The notes under the pieces are model-generated. The model was not told the origin of the DNA. It saw only the letters and a program-made list of their open reading frames with translations, and searched no databases. A stretch of DNA of 64,000 nucleotides from Pseudomonas pudica. GTDB lineage: Bacteria > Pseudomonadota > Gammaproteobacteria > Pseudomonadales > Pseudomonadaceae. The number at the start of each line of letters is the position of its first letter. Positions within the stretch are counted from its first letter, which is position 1. This document shows positions 45,164 to 54,844 of the stretch, piece by piece. Where the stretch lies: contig NZ_JADLJS010000017.1 of NCBI RefSeq assembly GCF_015680405.1, positions 1 to 64,000 of the forward strand. Reading direction: 5' to 3'. A program made the position numbers and the translations under genes.

Positions 45164-46870
45164 ATGTTTCTCTCCCGCTGGCTACCGGGCCTTGCCAACC
45201 TGCTGCATTACCGCCGCGAGTGGTTCCACGCCGACTTGCAGGCCGGCCTCTCGGTGGCGGCGATCCAGATACCCATTGCCATCGCCTATGCGCAGATCGT
45301 CGGCCTGCCGCCGCAGTACGGCCTGTACGCCTGTGTGCTGCCGATGATGGTCTACGCTCTGATCGGCAGTTCGCGCCAGCTGATGGTCGGCCCCGACGCC
45401 GCCACGTGCGCGATGATCGCCGGCGCCGTGGCGCCGTTGGCCATGGGTGAACCGCACCGGATTGCCGAACTGTCGGTGATCGTCACGTTACTGGTCGGGG
45501 TAATGCTGATCGCGGCCGGCGTGGCCCGGGCCGGGTTCATCGCCAGCTTCTTCTCGCGCCCGATCCTGATCGGCTATCTCAACGGCATCGGCCTGAGCCT
45601 GATCGCCGGGCAGTTGTCCAAGGTGGTGGGATTCAAGATCGAGGGTGACGGCTTCATCCTCAGCCTGATCAACTTCTTCCAGCGCCTGGGTGAAATCCAC
45701 TGGGTGACGCTGCTCATCGGCCTCGCCGCACTGGGCCTGCTGATCTGGCTGCCAAGGCGCTACCCCCGCCTGCCTGCGGCGCTGACGGTAGTGGCGCTGT
45801 TCATGCTGCTGGTCGGCCTGTTCGGCCTTGACCGCTTCGGCGTTGCCGTTCTCGGCCCGGTACCTGCCGGCATCCCGCAGCTGGCCTGGCCGCACAGCAA
45901 CCTGACGGAAATGAAAAGCCTGCTGCGCGACGCCTTGGGTATCGCCACCGTCAGCTTCTGCAGCGCCATGCTTACCGCACGCAGCTTTGCCGCCCGGCAC
46001 GGCTACGCGATCAACGCCAACCACGAATTCGTCGCCCTGGGCGTAAGCAACCTGGCTGCCGGTGTTTCCCAGGGCTTCGCCATCAGCGGCGCAGACTCCC
46101 GCACTGCGGTCAACGACATGGTCGGTGGCAAGAGCCAACTGGTGGGCATCATCGCCGCGCTGGTCATCGCCCTGATCCTGCTGTTCTTCACCGCACCCAT
46201 GGCGTGGATCCCGCAGGCCGCGCTAGGCGCCGTGCTGCTGATGGCCGGCTGGGGGCTGATCGACATCAAGTCGCTGGGGCACATTCGCCGCCTGAGCCGC
46301 TTCGAGTTCTGGCTGTGCCTGCTGACCACGGTCGGGGTGCTGAGCCTGGGCGTACTGCCCGGTATCGTGTTTGCCGTGACCCTGGCGATCCTGCGCCTGC
46401 TTTACAGCATCTATCAGCCCACCGACGCGGTGCTGGGCTGGCTGCCGGGTACCGAAGGCCAAGTGGACATCCGCAAACACAAGGATGCCCGCACCGTGCC
46501 AGGCCTGGTGGTGTACCGCTTCGACGACGCGATCCTGTTCTTCAACGCCGACTACTTCAAGATGCGCCTGCTCGAGGCCGTGCAGAGCCAGGACCAGCCC
46601 AAGGCCGTGCTGTTCGATGCCGAAGCGGTAACCAGCATCGACGTCAGCGGTATCGCCGCCCTGCGCGAAGTGCGCGACACCCTGGCGGCTCAGGGCATTT
46701 TCTTCGCCATTGCCCGCGCCCGCGGCACCTTCCTGCGCATGCTGGTGCGCTCGGGGATGGCCCGGGAAATGGAAGACAAACTGCTGTTCGGCTCGGTTCG
46801 GGCGGGCATTCGCGCCTATCGGGTTTGGCGTAACAGGAGTCGCAGTGGGCAACGAGTTGAACAAGGTTGA
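45164..46870 (+). CDS. SulP-family inorganic anion transporter
   Basis: The 568-residue transporter has the SulP layout: about 12-14 transmembrane helices from residue 20 to 400 with the signature AYAQIVGLPPQYGLYACVLP, then a C-terminal STAS domain (about 430-545) containing VLFDAEAVTSIDVSGIAALR. SulP proteins carry sulfate, bicarbonate or other anions; no carbonic anhydrase or sulfur gene is adjacent to narrow the substrate. The upstream stretch back to the tRNA terminator holds its promoter. Confidence 0.9.
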   Translation: MFLSRWLPGLANLLHYRREWFHADLQAGLSVAAIQIPIAIAYAQIVGLPPQYGLYACVLPMMVYALIGSSRQLMVGPDAATCAMIAGAVAPLAMGEPHRIAELSVIVTLLVGVMLIAAGVARAGFIASFFSRPILIGYLNGIGLSLIAGQLSKVVGFKIEGDGFILSLINFFQRLGEIHWVTLLIGLAALGLLIWLPRRYPRLPAALTVVALFMLLVGLFGLDRFGVAVLGPVPAGIPQLAWPHSNLTEMKSLLRDALGIATVSFCSAMLTARSFAARHGYAINANHEFVALGVSNLAAGVSQGFAISGADSRTAVNDMVGGKSQLVGIIAALVIALILLFFTAPMAWIPQAALGAVLLMAGWGLIDIKSLGHIRRLSRFEFWLCLLTTVGVLSLGVLPGIVFAVTLAILRLLYSIYQPTDAVLGWLPGTEGQVDIRKHKDARTVPGLVVYRFDDAILFFNADYFKMRLLEAVQSQDQPKAVLFDAEAVTSIDVSGIAALREVRDTLAAQGIFFAIARARGTFLRMLVRSGMAREMEDKLLFGSVRAGIRAYRVWRNRSRSGQRVEQG

Positions 46871-46888
46871 AGAATTGCGTCGTAGCTA

Positions 46889-46992
46889 CTGGCCCTATCG
46901 CCGGCAAGCCGGCTCCCACAGGTGCTGCGCTGCTCTGAAGACCTGTGGTGAAGCTGTGGGAGCTGGCTTGCCGGCGATAGAGCCAGTACAGG
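46889..46992. repeat. Inverted REP pair downstream of the SulP gene
   Basis: TGGCCCTATCGCCGGCAAGC starts the left arm and CTTGCCGGCGATAGAGCCA ends the right arm. It is the same family as at 3.2, 7.3 and 14.9 kb. Confidence 0.85.
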
Positions 46993-47086
46993 CTCCACAA
47001 AGCAGTTGCCTGGACACCAACCCTCGCACATCTTGCATGACATGCTAAAGTCGCCCCCGTTCCCGCTCCACCCAACGGACCCCAGC

Positions 47087-48097
47087 ATGCCCGCACTAGA
47101 CGCCACCCTCACCCCCTGGCCGGAACTCGCCGCCCGCCATCCTTGCGACGCCCTGTTGCTGGGCAACGGCGCCAGCCGTGTGCTGTGGAAGCCGTTCGGC
47201 TACTTCTCGCTGTTCGAGGAAGCGCAACGTGCCGGGCGCAAGAAAGGCCTGGCCGTCAGCGACCAGGCACTGTTCAAGTCGCTGGGGACGGAGCTGTTCG
47301 AGCCAGTGCTCAGTGCCCTCAACACCACCGTGCGCACCAATGCCGCGCTGGCCATCAACTCCACCGCGCCACTGAACCGCTACTACTCGATCAAGGAAGC
47401 GCTGATCCACGCCGTACGCACGGTGCACCTGCCTTGGCCACTCATGCCGGCCACGACCCTGGCAACCCTCAACCAGGCCCTGCGCGGCTACCGCAGCGTC
47501 TACACCAGCAACTACGACCTGCTGCTACCGTGGGCCGTGCAACACGCGCCGCACGGCTTCGCCGAACTGTTCGACGAGCAAGGCTTCTTCGACGTGCGCC
47601 GCACCAACGGCGAAGGCACGCGGGTGCTGCACCTGCATGGCGGCCTGCACCTGCTCAAGCTGCCCGACGGCACTACCCGCCAACGCAGCGCCGACAGCGC
47701 CGAACTGCTCGATGGTTTTGCCGTGAACATCCCGGGCGAAGTGCCGCTGTTCGTCAACGAAGACCGTAGCGACGAGAAACTGCGCGCCATCCGCAACTCG
47801 GATTACCTGGGCTGGTGCCTGGGGCAACTGGCGCTGGAAAACCAGGGTTTATGCCTGTTCGGGCAGCACCTGGACAGCAGTGACCAGCACCTGCTCGAAG
47901 CCATCCGGCTGGCCCGGCCGGCGCATCTGTCGATTGCCATCAGGCCGTTGAGCGAGGCATCGGTTATCAACCAGAAGCAGCATTTCGTCGATCGCTTCGT
48001 GGATATGCCGGGGACAGTGCTGCATTTCTTTGATGCCAGTACGCATCCGTTGGGGCAAGCAGCGTTGGCTATCGAAGCACCGCTACCCAACAGGTGA
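47087..48097 (+). CDS. DUF4917 family protein with SIR2-like motifs
   Basis: The 336-residue soluble protein looks like the DUF4917 family. Its motifs recall SIR2-type NAD-binding proteins: DALLLGNGAS (21-30) in the position of the SIR2 GAG motif, VYTSNYD (138-144) like the TTNYD motif, RVLHLHGG (179-186) like the HLHG motif, and GLCLFGQHLDSSDQHLL near 265-280 like the late GYSxxD block. I chose the ATG at 47087 because similarity starts there. No partner gene is adjacent. It could be an NAD-binding or NAD-cleaving enzyme, but no function is established. Confidence 0.75.
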   Translation: MPALDATLTPWPELAARHPCDALLLGNGASRVLWKPFGYFSLFEEAQRAGRKKGLAVSDQALFKSLGTELFEPVLSALNTTVRTNAALAINSTAPLNRYYSIKEALIHAVRTVHLPWPLMPATTLATLNQALRGYRSVYTSNYDLLLPWAVQHAPHGFAELFDEQGFFDVRRTNGEGTRVLHLHGGLHLLKLPDGTTRQRSADSAELLDGFAVNIPGEVPLFVNEDRSDEKLRAIRNSDYLGWCLGQLALENQGLCLFGQHLDSSDQHLLEAIRLARPAHLSIAIRPLSEASVINQKQHFVDRFVDMPGTVLHFFDASTHPLGQAALAIEAPLPNR

Positions 48098-48110
48098 AGT
48101 TGATCAATCG

Positions 48111-48129
48111 GGGGCCGCTTTGCGGCCCC
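48111..48129 (+). terminator. Terminator hairpin between DUF4917 gene and tadD
   Basis: GGGGCCGCTTTGCGGCCCC is a 7-8-bp G+C stem with a CTTTG-type loop, 13 bases after the DUF4917 stop and facing the end of the tad operon. Confidence 0.65.
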
Positions 48130-48181
48130 GTCAATGCTATCTGACAGGCATCAGGGCCTGCCCGCTGAACCACTAGCCCCA

Positions 48182-49225
48182 TCAAGGCGCCGACGCGGTT
48201 GTCACCTGCACGGCCGGGCCAACTGCAATCGGCTCGGGCATCGCTACATCGCCGCCCAGCTGGCGGATTTGCCGAATCTGCTGGACCCTGTTCAGGTTTT
48301 CCCAGGCGACGGGATAGTGCCCCGGCGACAGCTCGATCGCGCTGCGGAAGAACTGCTCAGCCACATCCAGCTTGCCTTCCACCAGGCAGACATAGCCGAC
48401 ATCATTGCTGGCCTCTGCGCGCTTTTCGACCTGTTCGAAGGCGGACACCGCCTCCTCATAGCGCCCCATGCGAGCCAGCAGCAGCCCATAGTTGCGCCAA
48501 AGCGGTTTGTAGGTGCCGTCGTAGCTCACACCACGCTTGTACCGGAGCTCGGCATCGGCCCATTGCCCGGCCATGTAGTAGGAATACCCCAGGCTGTTCT
48601 GCACCAACGCCGAACGTGGATCGATGAGCTCGGCCAGGCGGTAGTACGTCTGCGCCTCGGCGAAGTTGTCGGCCAGATCCGCGAGCACCCCCAGCCCGTT
48701 GTAGGCCTTGAGCGGTGACTTGCTGTCGACCCTGAGCGCAGCCGCCCCTGTCTGGGTGTTGGCCGGGTCCTTGGTGAAGCGCTGCTGATCCACGGCAACT
48801 GCCTTCAACAGCATCGCCTTGGCTTGCTCATGTTTACGCATGGACAGATTCAGCAGGCCCATTTCGGTCAGGGCATCGGGGTTTTCAGGTGCCTTTCCCA
48901 GCACCTCGGTGAAGGCCATCTCGGCCAGCTGGTTATTGCCGCGTTCGCGGTGGATACGGCCAACCCAGACCAGCGCCTCATAACGTTCGGGCGCCAGCTC
49001 AAGGACGCGCAAGTACTGGTACAGCGCCTGGTCCAGGTCACCAGCCTGGTAAGCCATCGCAGCCATCTGCATCGCCTGGTCGGGCGAGTTGCTCTGCGAC
49101 TGCACCTGGTAGAGCACCGAATTGCCACCGGAGTAGACAGAACGCACCCCATTCAAGTCCGACCCCGTACTCTGGCAACCCGAGAGCACGGCGATCATGG
49201 TCAACAGCAAGCTGATCCTGTTCAT
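48182..49225 (-). CDS. tadD: TadD-like TPR lipoprotein
   Basis: The 347-residue lipoprotein (lipobox AVLSGCQS, cysteine near residue 17) is made of tetratricopeptide repeats from about residue 55 to 310 (for example QAGDLDQALYQYLRVLELAP and AQNSLGYSYYMAGQWADAEL-like units). TadD proteins are thought to help localise or stabilise the RcpA secretin. It is the last gene of the leftward tad operon and starts 1-2 bases after tadC. Confidence 0.85.
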   Translation of the reverse strand: MNRISLLLTMIAVLSGCQSTGSDLNGVRSVYSGGNSVLYQVQSQSNSPDQAMQMAAMAYQAGDLDQALYQYLRVLELAPERYEALVWVGRIHRERGNNQLAEMAFTEVLGKAPENPDALTEMGLLNLSMRKHEQAKAMLLKAVAVDQQRFTKDPANTQTGAAALRVDSKSPLKAYNGLGVLADLADNFAEAQTYYRLAELIDPRSALVQNSLGYSYYMAGQWADAELRYKRGVSYDGTYKPLWRNYGLLLARMGRYEEAVSAFEQVEKRAEASNDVGYVCLVEGKLDVAEQFFRSAIELSPGHYPVAWENLNRVQQIRQIRQLGGDVAMPEPIAVGPAVQVTTASAP

Positions 49226-49226
49226 G

Positions 49227-50195
49227 TCATGGATTCCCGAACGTTTTAAGTATCCCGATGATCACCGGGCCGATGGCTACCAGAAAGAAGCTTGGCCACA
49301 GACAGAAAATTAGCGGAAAAACCAGCTTTGTTCCGATCTTCGCGCCCATTTCCTCGGCGGCCTGCATGCGCCGGTCACGAAACTCCTCGGCATAGATGCG
49401 CAAGGTAGCCGCTACGCTGGTACCGAAGCGGATACTCTGGGCCAACAGGCTGACCAGACCCTGGATGTCTTCCAGGCCGGTGCGATCTGCCAGTTGCCGG
49501 AGCGCTTCGGTACTGGAAATACCGGCGCGGATCTGCGCATTGACCAAGGCCAGTTCCTCGGCCAGCTCGGCCTGGCTGACCGCCATTTCTTCGGCCACCC
49601 GCTCGATGGCCTGAGGCAACGCCAGACCCGATTCCACGCAAACCACCATCAGGTCCAGGGCATCGGGGAAGGCTGCCCGTAATCGACCCTGCCGAGCATT
49701 TTTACGCTTGTCGACATAGATTGCCGGCAGAAGCCATCCGACGGCCGCTCCCGTGGCCACCACTCCCACGCCCATCATCAGAGAAAGGTTCGGAACCAGT
49801 GGCAGTACCAACAGCGAGACGCCTACCAGCAGCAACGGCAACAGCAAACGCACTGCCCAATACACCTGTACCGCCGACGCCGAACCATAACCCGCGTGGG
49901 TCAACAGGGTTCGAGTGGCCGACACCTGTCCATCCGTAGACGGGGTAACGCGCCGACCAACCCGCTCCAGTAGAAGCTGAAGGTTTCCTGGCGCCTCCCG
50001 CCCGGCCGCAGCGCTGGAGTGATCACGCTTGATCAGTGCAAGACGACGTTGCAGTGGGCTCTGCAGCCCCTGCACCAGTAGCGTTACGGTGATAACGGCA
50101 ATGACCGTGCTTACCCCGATCGCACCGACGATCAGCAGGCGTGCCAATGCCTCGTTGTCCGTCATTCCACTCAACAAACCGAGCACATAGTCCAT
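49227..50195 (-). CDS. tadC: Tad inner-membrane platform protein TadC
   Basis: TadC (322 residues) belongs to the type II secretion F family. Hydrophobic helices lie near the N-terminus, in the middle (about 110-160) and at the C-terminus (LVFPLIFCLWPSFFLVAIGP). The cytoplasmic GspF domain shows DLMVVCVESGLALPQAIERV and LVSLLAQSIRFGTSVAATLR. I chose the ATG at 50195 because GGGGG lies 8 bases upstream. With TadB it forms the pilus assembly platform. Confidence 0.92.
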   Translation of the reverse strand: MDYVLGLLSGMTDNEALARLLIVGAIGVSTVIAVITVTLLVQGLQSPLQRRLALIKRDHSSAAAGREAPGNLQLLLERVGRRVTPSTDGQVSATRTLLTHAGYGSASAVQVYWAVRLLLPLLLVGVSLLVLPLVPNLSLMMGVGVVATGAAVGWLLPAIYVDKRKNARQGRLRAAFPDALDLMVVCVESGLALPQAIERVAEEMAVSQAELAEELALVNAQIRAGISSTEALRQLADRTGLEDIQGLVSLLAQSIRFGTSVAATLRIYAEEFRDRRMQAAEEMGAKIGTKLVFPLIFCLWPSFFLVAIGPVIIGILKTFGNP

Positions 50196-50221
50196 GACCG
50201 ACGCCCCCATGCGAGAACTGC

Positions 50222-51208
50222 CTAAATCTGGATACGGATGATCTTACGAATCCAGAAAATCCCCACCAACATGGAGCCAAAAGCCCCCATGACCAACTTT
50301 TGCCCAGTGGGGTCCTTGATCAGCAAGGTCAGATAATCCGGGCTCGTGATAATGAGCGCTACCGCCAGCAGGAAGGGTATGGCTATCAACACCCAAGCCG
50401 ACATACGCCCTTCGGCCGACATTGTCTTGATCTTGCGCTGAAAGCGAAAACGCCCGCGTATCAAACTGCTCAGCCGCTCAAGTACTTCCGTCAGGTTGCC
50501 GCCGGTCTCACGATGAATGAGGATTGAGGTGACCAGCATCATCACTGTCATGCTTGGCATCCGCTCCAGCAGGCCGAGCATGGCCCGGCGCACATCATTA
50601 CCGTAGTTGATATCGGCGAAGGTCAGGCCGAACTCATGCGCCACCGGCCCCTTGTGTTCATCTGCCACCAGGCGCAGGGTTTCATTGAAAGGGTGCCCGG
50701 CGCGCAACGCCCGGCACATGGCTTCCAGCGCATCCGGCAGGCCCTCTTCGAACTTGGCGAAACGCTTGCCACGGTCACGGGTAATTTTTAGCAGCGGCAG
50801 CCAGAACGCCATGAACGCTGCCGCCAGCGCCAGCCACCAGTAAGGAAAGAATATCCAGGCCAGCATCCCGGCAGCTGCTGCCAGCGCCACTCCCAGCAGC
50901 ATTACCCTATAGGCCCGATATTCATGCCCGGCCTGCTCGATCATTTGCGTCAGCGTCGCCATGAAGGGCAACTGCTCGAGCCGCGCCTCCAGCGGCGACA
51001 AGCGTGTCAGGTACTTCTGCCGCAGCACGGTCTGCATGTTCGGCAAATGGCTTGCCCGCTCCAGGAGCACGAGTCGACTGCGGATACGCTTGCGTACCTT
51101 GCCCGCCTCGCCGAACACCGGCACCACCAAACCTTGGCTGAGGAGAAATACGGCGACGAATACCATGCCAAGAAATATCAGGATGTATTCAACGGGTATC
51201 TGGCTCAT
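50222..51208 (-). CDS. tadB: Tad inner-membrane platform protein TadB
   Basis: TadB (328 residues) is the second GspF-family protein of the Tad machine. It begins [20 protein letters not shown] with a transmembrane helix, and the cytoplasmic domain contains [20 protein letters not shown] and [24 protein letters not shown] sequence. The start ATG overlaps the tadA stop (ATGA), so translation is coupled. Confidence 0.93.
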   Translation of the reverse strand: MSQIPVEYILIFLGMVFVAVFLLSQGLVVPVFGEAGKVRKRIRSRLVLLERASHLPNMQTVLRQKYLTRLSPLEARLEQLPFMATLTQMIEQAGHEYRAYRVMLLGVALAAAAGMLAWIFFPYWWLALAAAFMAFWLPLLKITRDRGKRFAKFEEGLPDALEAMCRALRAGHPFNETLRLVADEHKGPVAHEFGLTFADINYGNDVRRAMLGLLERMPSMTVMMLVTSILIHRETGGNLTEVLERLSSLIRGRFRFQRKIKTMSAEGRMSAWVLIAIPFLLAVALIITSPDYLTLLIKDPTGQKLVMGAFGSMLVGIFWIRKIIRIQI

Positions 51209-52647
51209 GGCTGGCGAGCCTCCATCCATTCAGGCCTGAACATCGTCAGCGGCAACTCGATCCCGCGCTTGGCCAAAGAATCGCGAAACGCCGGGACCAT
51301 GCCACTTGGCCGGAAGTCACCAAGCACCTGGCCCTGCTCGCCCACACCATTGCGGACAAAAGAGAAGATCTCGGTCATGGTGATGATTTCACCTTCCATG
51401 CCGTTGATCTCCTGCACACTGACCAACCGCCGCTTGCCGTCTTCCTGGCGCTCCAGCTGGATCACCACATCGATGGCCGATGCGATCTGCTGGCGCATGG
51501 CCTTGATCGGGAATGTAGCGCCAGACATCAAGACCATGTTCTCGACCCGGCCCAATGCATCGCGCGCGGTGTTGGCGTGGATGGTAGTCAGTGAGCCATC
51601 GTGCCCGGTGTTCATCGCCGTCAGCATGTCCAGCGCCTCGGCACCACGCACCTCACCGATCACGATACGGTCTGGGCGCATCCGCAGGCTGTTGCGCACC
51701 AGCTCACGCTGGCCAACCTCCCCCCGCCCCTCGATGTTCGCCGGCCGTGTTTCCAGTCGCACCACATGCGGTTGCTGCAGTTGCAGCTCGGCCGAGTCTT
51801 CGATGGTGACGATGCGCTCGTTATGCGGAATGAAACTGGACAGCACATTGAGCATGGTGGTCTTGCCGCAGCCGGTGCCACCAGAGATCAACACGTTCAG
51901 CCGGCCTCGCACGATCGCCTTGAGCAGCAACGCGATGGCTGGGGTCATGGCACCGGCCTGGATCAGGCTGTCGACATTGAGCAGGTCCACCGCAAAGCGG
52001 CGTATCGAGATACTTGGCCCGTCGATGGCCAGCGGCGGGATGATCGCATTGACCCGCGAACCGTCCTTGAGGCGTGCATCGACCAACGGCGAAGACTCGT
52101 CGATACGCCGGCCCAGGCTGGAGACGATGCGGTCGATGATGTTCAGCAGGTGCTGATCGTCGCGAAAACGCACATCGGTGCGCTGCAACTTGCCGAACCG
52201 TTCGACGTACACCGAGTCATGGCCGTTGACCAGGATATCGGACACCGTGTGATCGGCCAGCAGCGGCTCCAGCGGGCCAAGGCCAAGCACTTCGTCGGTG
52301 ATCTGCTTGATGATCAACTGGCGGCTGGCAGAGCTCACCGGTGCCGAATGCTCATCGAGCAGACGCTGGCAGATATCGCGGATCTGCCGCACGGCCTCGG
52401 CCTGCTCGAGCGAATCGAGCAAGGACAGGTCCATGACCTTGAGCAGTTGCTGATAGATTTTTTCCCGCCACTCGGCTTCCACCGAGGTGACCTGGCTTTT
52501 CGTTTCAAACAGAACATCCGGTGCCGAATGTTCCCACGCCATCAGCGCCTCTGCCGGGTCCTTAGCGCCGCCGCCCTGCTTCGACGGCGTCGATGCCTCG
52601 GGGGTGACTGCCTGTTTGCGCAAACGGTTACGGAAATCGCTAAGCAT
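51205..52647 (-). CDS. tadA: Tad secretion ATPase TadA (CpaF)
   Basis: TadA (480 residues) is the hexameric secretion ATPase that powers Flp pilus assembly, and in many systems retraction. Walker A is GGTGCGKT at 256-263. The Asp box [20 protein letters not shown] and the His box region [19 protein letters not shown] are clear. It lies between tadZ (3-base gap) and tadB (overlap), the canonical order. Confidence 0.96.
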   Translation of the reverse strand: MLSDFRNRLRKQAVTPEASTPSKQGGGAKDPAEALMAWEHSAPDVLFETKSQVTSVEAEWREKIYQQLLKVMDLSLLDSLEQAEAVRQIRDICQRLLDEHSAPVSSASRQLIIKQITDEVLGLGPLEPLLADHTVSDILVNGHDSVYVERFGKLQRTDVRFRDDQHLLNIIDRIVSSLGRRIDESSPLVDARLKDGSRVNAIIPPLAIDGPSISIRRFAVDLLNVDSLIQAGAMTPAIALLLKAIVRGRLNVLISGGTGCGKTTMLNVLSSFIPHNERIVTIEDSAELQLQQPHVVRLETRPANIEGRGEVGQRELVRNSLRMRPDRIVIGEVRGAEALDMLTAMNTGHDGSLTTIHANTARDALGRVENMVLMSGATFPIKAMRQQIASAIDVVIQLERQEDGKRRLVSVQEINGMEGEIITMTEIFSFVRNGVGEQGQVLGDFRPSGMVPAFRDSLAKRGIELPLTMFRPEWMEARQP

Positions 52648-52650
52648 GGT

Positions 52651-53868
52651 TCACCCCCGAAAAACACGCTTGAAGGCGCGTTTGAACAGTCCCGTGTCAG
52701 TATCCACCTGCTTGCCAACCAATTCCTCGGCCAGCCCACGCAGCGCCTGGGTGATCGGGGAGCGAGGTGCTTGCAGGCCTAATGGCACACCCGTGTTCTG
52801 GCTCTGGTTGATGACGCTGAAGTCATTCGGCAGTTTCACGATATTGGTGCAGCGCAGCGCCTCGCCGATGTCCTTGAGGCTGACCGGCGCCGCCTTGTCG
52901 TAGCGGTTGACCACCACCTCCAGCTGATTGCCGCGTACGCCCAGGTCATCGCGCAGAATGCGCGCCAGGGAACTGGCATCGCGCAGGTGGTTGACGCTCT
53001 GCTGCACCACGACGTACACCCGGTCGGCCTGCTCCAGCACCGAAGCGGTGATGTGGTCGATCTGCCGCGGCAAGTCCGCTACCACCCAGTCATAGTTGGA
53101 ACGGGCCAACTGAAGCAACGCATCGAGTTGTTCGGCCTGGACATCCTGCGGCAGGCACAGCTCGTTGGCGCGGCTGCCAAGCACATGCAAGGACGGGCTG
53201 AAATGGCTGCAGAACCCGCGCAGTGCAACACCATCCATTTCTTTTATCTGCTGCAACACATCCAATTGGCTGTGCGACTGCGCCACATCCAGATGATGCG
53301 ACACGCTGCCAAACTGCAGGTCCAGGTCAAGCAGCAGAGCATTGCCCTTGAGGCTGAGCTGGTGCGCCAGGTTGCAAGCCAGCACAGTGCCGCCGGAGCC
53401 TCCCTTGGCATTCATCACCGCGACCAGTTTGCCTGTTGCCGTGCTGTTGGTCTGGGTCTCCAGGACCATACGGTTCAAGGCAGCGATAAGCTCCGTGGCA
53501 ACGATGGGCTCCGGCAGAAAATCGCGCGCACCGGCCTGCATCGCCAGGCGCATGCCTTCCCGATCGTCCAGCAGGCCACACACCAACAGCGGCGGGCGCT
53601 CATGGGCCGGGCGTTGCAACAAAGCCGCCAGTTCCTCACGCCACAGCTGGCCGACGCGCAGCAGCAGGAAATCGGGCATCCGGTCCAGCCCGTACAGCGG
53701 GTCGCAATGCCCGTTGCTCACCTGGCGAACATTTACCTCCAGGCCGGAGATGCGCTGACAGATTTCTTGCAACTGACGCAAGGCCAAGGCGTCCGAGCTG
53801 CTGATCAACAGACGCATCCCTGGCTTGATGGAGGTAGCGGCTACGGAAGATTCCCTAAGATTCAGCAT
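52651..53868 (-). CDS. tadZ: TadZ/CpaE-like polar localisation protein
   Basis: TadZ (405 residues) has an N-terminal receiver-like domain (about 17-135) without the usual phosphorylation pocket and a ParA/MinD-type domain from about 145. The deviant Walker A is KGGSGGTV at 155-162: the signature Lys155 is kept, but Gly160 replaces the P-loop lysine, so ATP hydrolysis is doubtful. TadZ proteins place the Tad machine at the cell pole. It overlaps tadF by 7 bases. Confidence 0.9.
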   Translation of the reverse strand: MLNLRESSVAATSIKPGMRLLISSSDALALRQLQEICQRISGLEVNVRQVSNGHCDPLYGLDRMPDFLLLRVGQLWREELAALLQRPAHERPPLLVCGLLDDREGMRLAMQAGARDFLPEPIVATELIAALNRMVLETQTNSTATGKLVAVMNAKGGSGGTVLACNLAHQLSLKGNALLLDLDLQFGSVSHHLDVAQSHSQLDVLQQIKEMDGVALRGFCSHFSPSLHVLGSRANELCLPQDVQAEQLDALLQLARSNYDWVVADLPRQIDHITASVLEQADRVYVVVQQSVNHLRDASSLARILRDDLGVRGNQLEVVVNRYDKAAPVSLKDIGEALRCTNIVKLPNDFSVINQSQNTGVPLGLQAPRSPITQALRGLAEELVGKQVDTDTGLFKRAFKRVFRG

Positions 53869-54365
53869 GGCGTGATCTCCGGTACGACATCCGCCTCGGT
53901 ATGCCGCCCGAGGCTCTCGCGAGGTAAGGTCGCCTTGAATACTGGCAAGGTAATGGGTACCCCAAAACCTGGAATAAACAGGCTGAATTGAAAGTTCTGC
54001 AGCGTCAGTTGCACATAACGGACAGCCGCAAACCCGCTGGCACTGACCAGATCACCGGGGTTGGCGACCTGTGCACCGTTCTTGTCCAGGTAGCGCAGGG
54101 TCAGGTCCGACGTGTCCAGGTCGGCCAGCAGGCTGCTGGCGCCACTGTCGCCCGCAGTGTTGAATATCGCCCTGCGTAGCACCACCGGATCGCTGATATT
54201 GCATACCGCTGCCAGGCGTGCGCCACGCCGAACGGACTCATTCAGCACATTCACGGTGTAGTACAGCCGGCCTATTTCCAGCACCCCGAACAACAGCGTG
54301 AACATCAACGCACTGACGATGGCGAACTCCACCACATAAACGCCCTGCATGCCTCTGCGCTTCAT
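53862..54365 (-). CDS. tadF: TadF-like pseudopilin
   Basis: The 167-residue protein begins with a short basic leader and a hydrophobic segment (QGVYVVEFAIVSALMFTLLF), the TadE/TadF pattern with Glu after the processing site. The rest is a secreted domain. The ATG at 54365 overlaps the last base of the tadE stop. It is probably processed by the prepilin peptidase of this locus. Confidence 0.85.
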   Translation of the reverse strand: MKRRGMQGVYVVEFAIVSALMFTLLFGVLEIGRLYYTVNVLNESVRRGARLAAVCNISDPVVLRRAIFNTAGDSGASSLLADLDTSDLTLRYLDKNGAQVANPGDLVSASGFAAVRYVQLTLQNFQFSLFIPGFGVPITLPVFKATLPRESLGRHTEADVVPEITPC

Positions 54366-54835
54366 CACAGTGCCCTCATCACGGTGGTGGCGACCAACGG
54401 GAAGTTCAGTGCCGTGCCGTTGCCGATGAACGCCGGAATACCGCTGGCTATCAGCGGGGAAAACACTGAGCTGATGGTCACCTGCACGTGGTCGTTGGTG
54501 CCCGCCACCTTGGCTACCTGCACAGTGACGTTGGCCGGCATGCCGGTCAGGCTGCAGGGCGGCGCGGAAGGTGCACCGTACACCGCGACTTTCTTGGCCA
54601 TGCACTCGAGATCGGCGCTCACCTCAACCTTGCCCAATGTCGAGTTCCAGGCCTGGCTGGCAACGAAGCGCGCAGCATCACGGCTACCCTGCAGCAGGCT
54701 GTTGTACTGGTAAAGCATGCGGCCAAATTCGCCGAAGGCCAGCAAGGTCAGGAGCAACAGCGGCAGGGTGATGGTGAACTCGACAATTGCCACCCCTTGC
54801 TGACGCTGCGCACGCTTGAGCCGATAAAGTTCCAT
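54365..54835 (-). CDS. tadE: TadE-like pseudopilin
   Basis: The 156-residue protein has the leader RQQGVAIVEFTITLPLLLLT with the conserved Glu of TadE pseudopilins, followed by a single hydrophobic helix and a soluble domain with two cysteines (residues about 83 and 97). It lies between tadG and tadF. TadE/F proteins are needed for Flp pilus formation in other bacteria. Confidence 0.87.
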   Translation of the reverse strand: MELYRLKRAQRQQGVAIVEFTITLPLLLLTLLAFGEFGRMLYQYNSLLQGSRDAARFVASQAWNSTLGKVEVSADLECMAKKVAVYGAPSAPPCSLTGMPANVTVQVAKVAGTNDHVQVTISSVFSPLIASGIPAFIGNGTALNFPLVATTVMRAL

Positions 54836-54844
54836 GACACGCTC

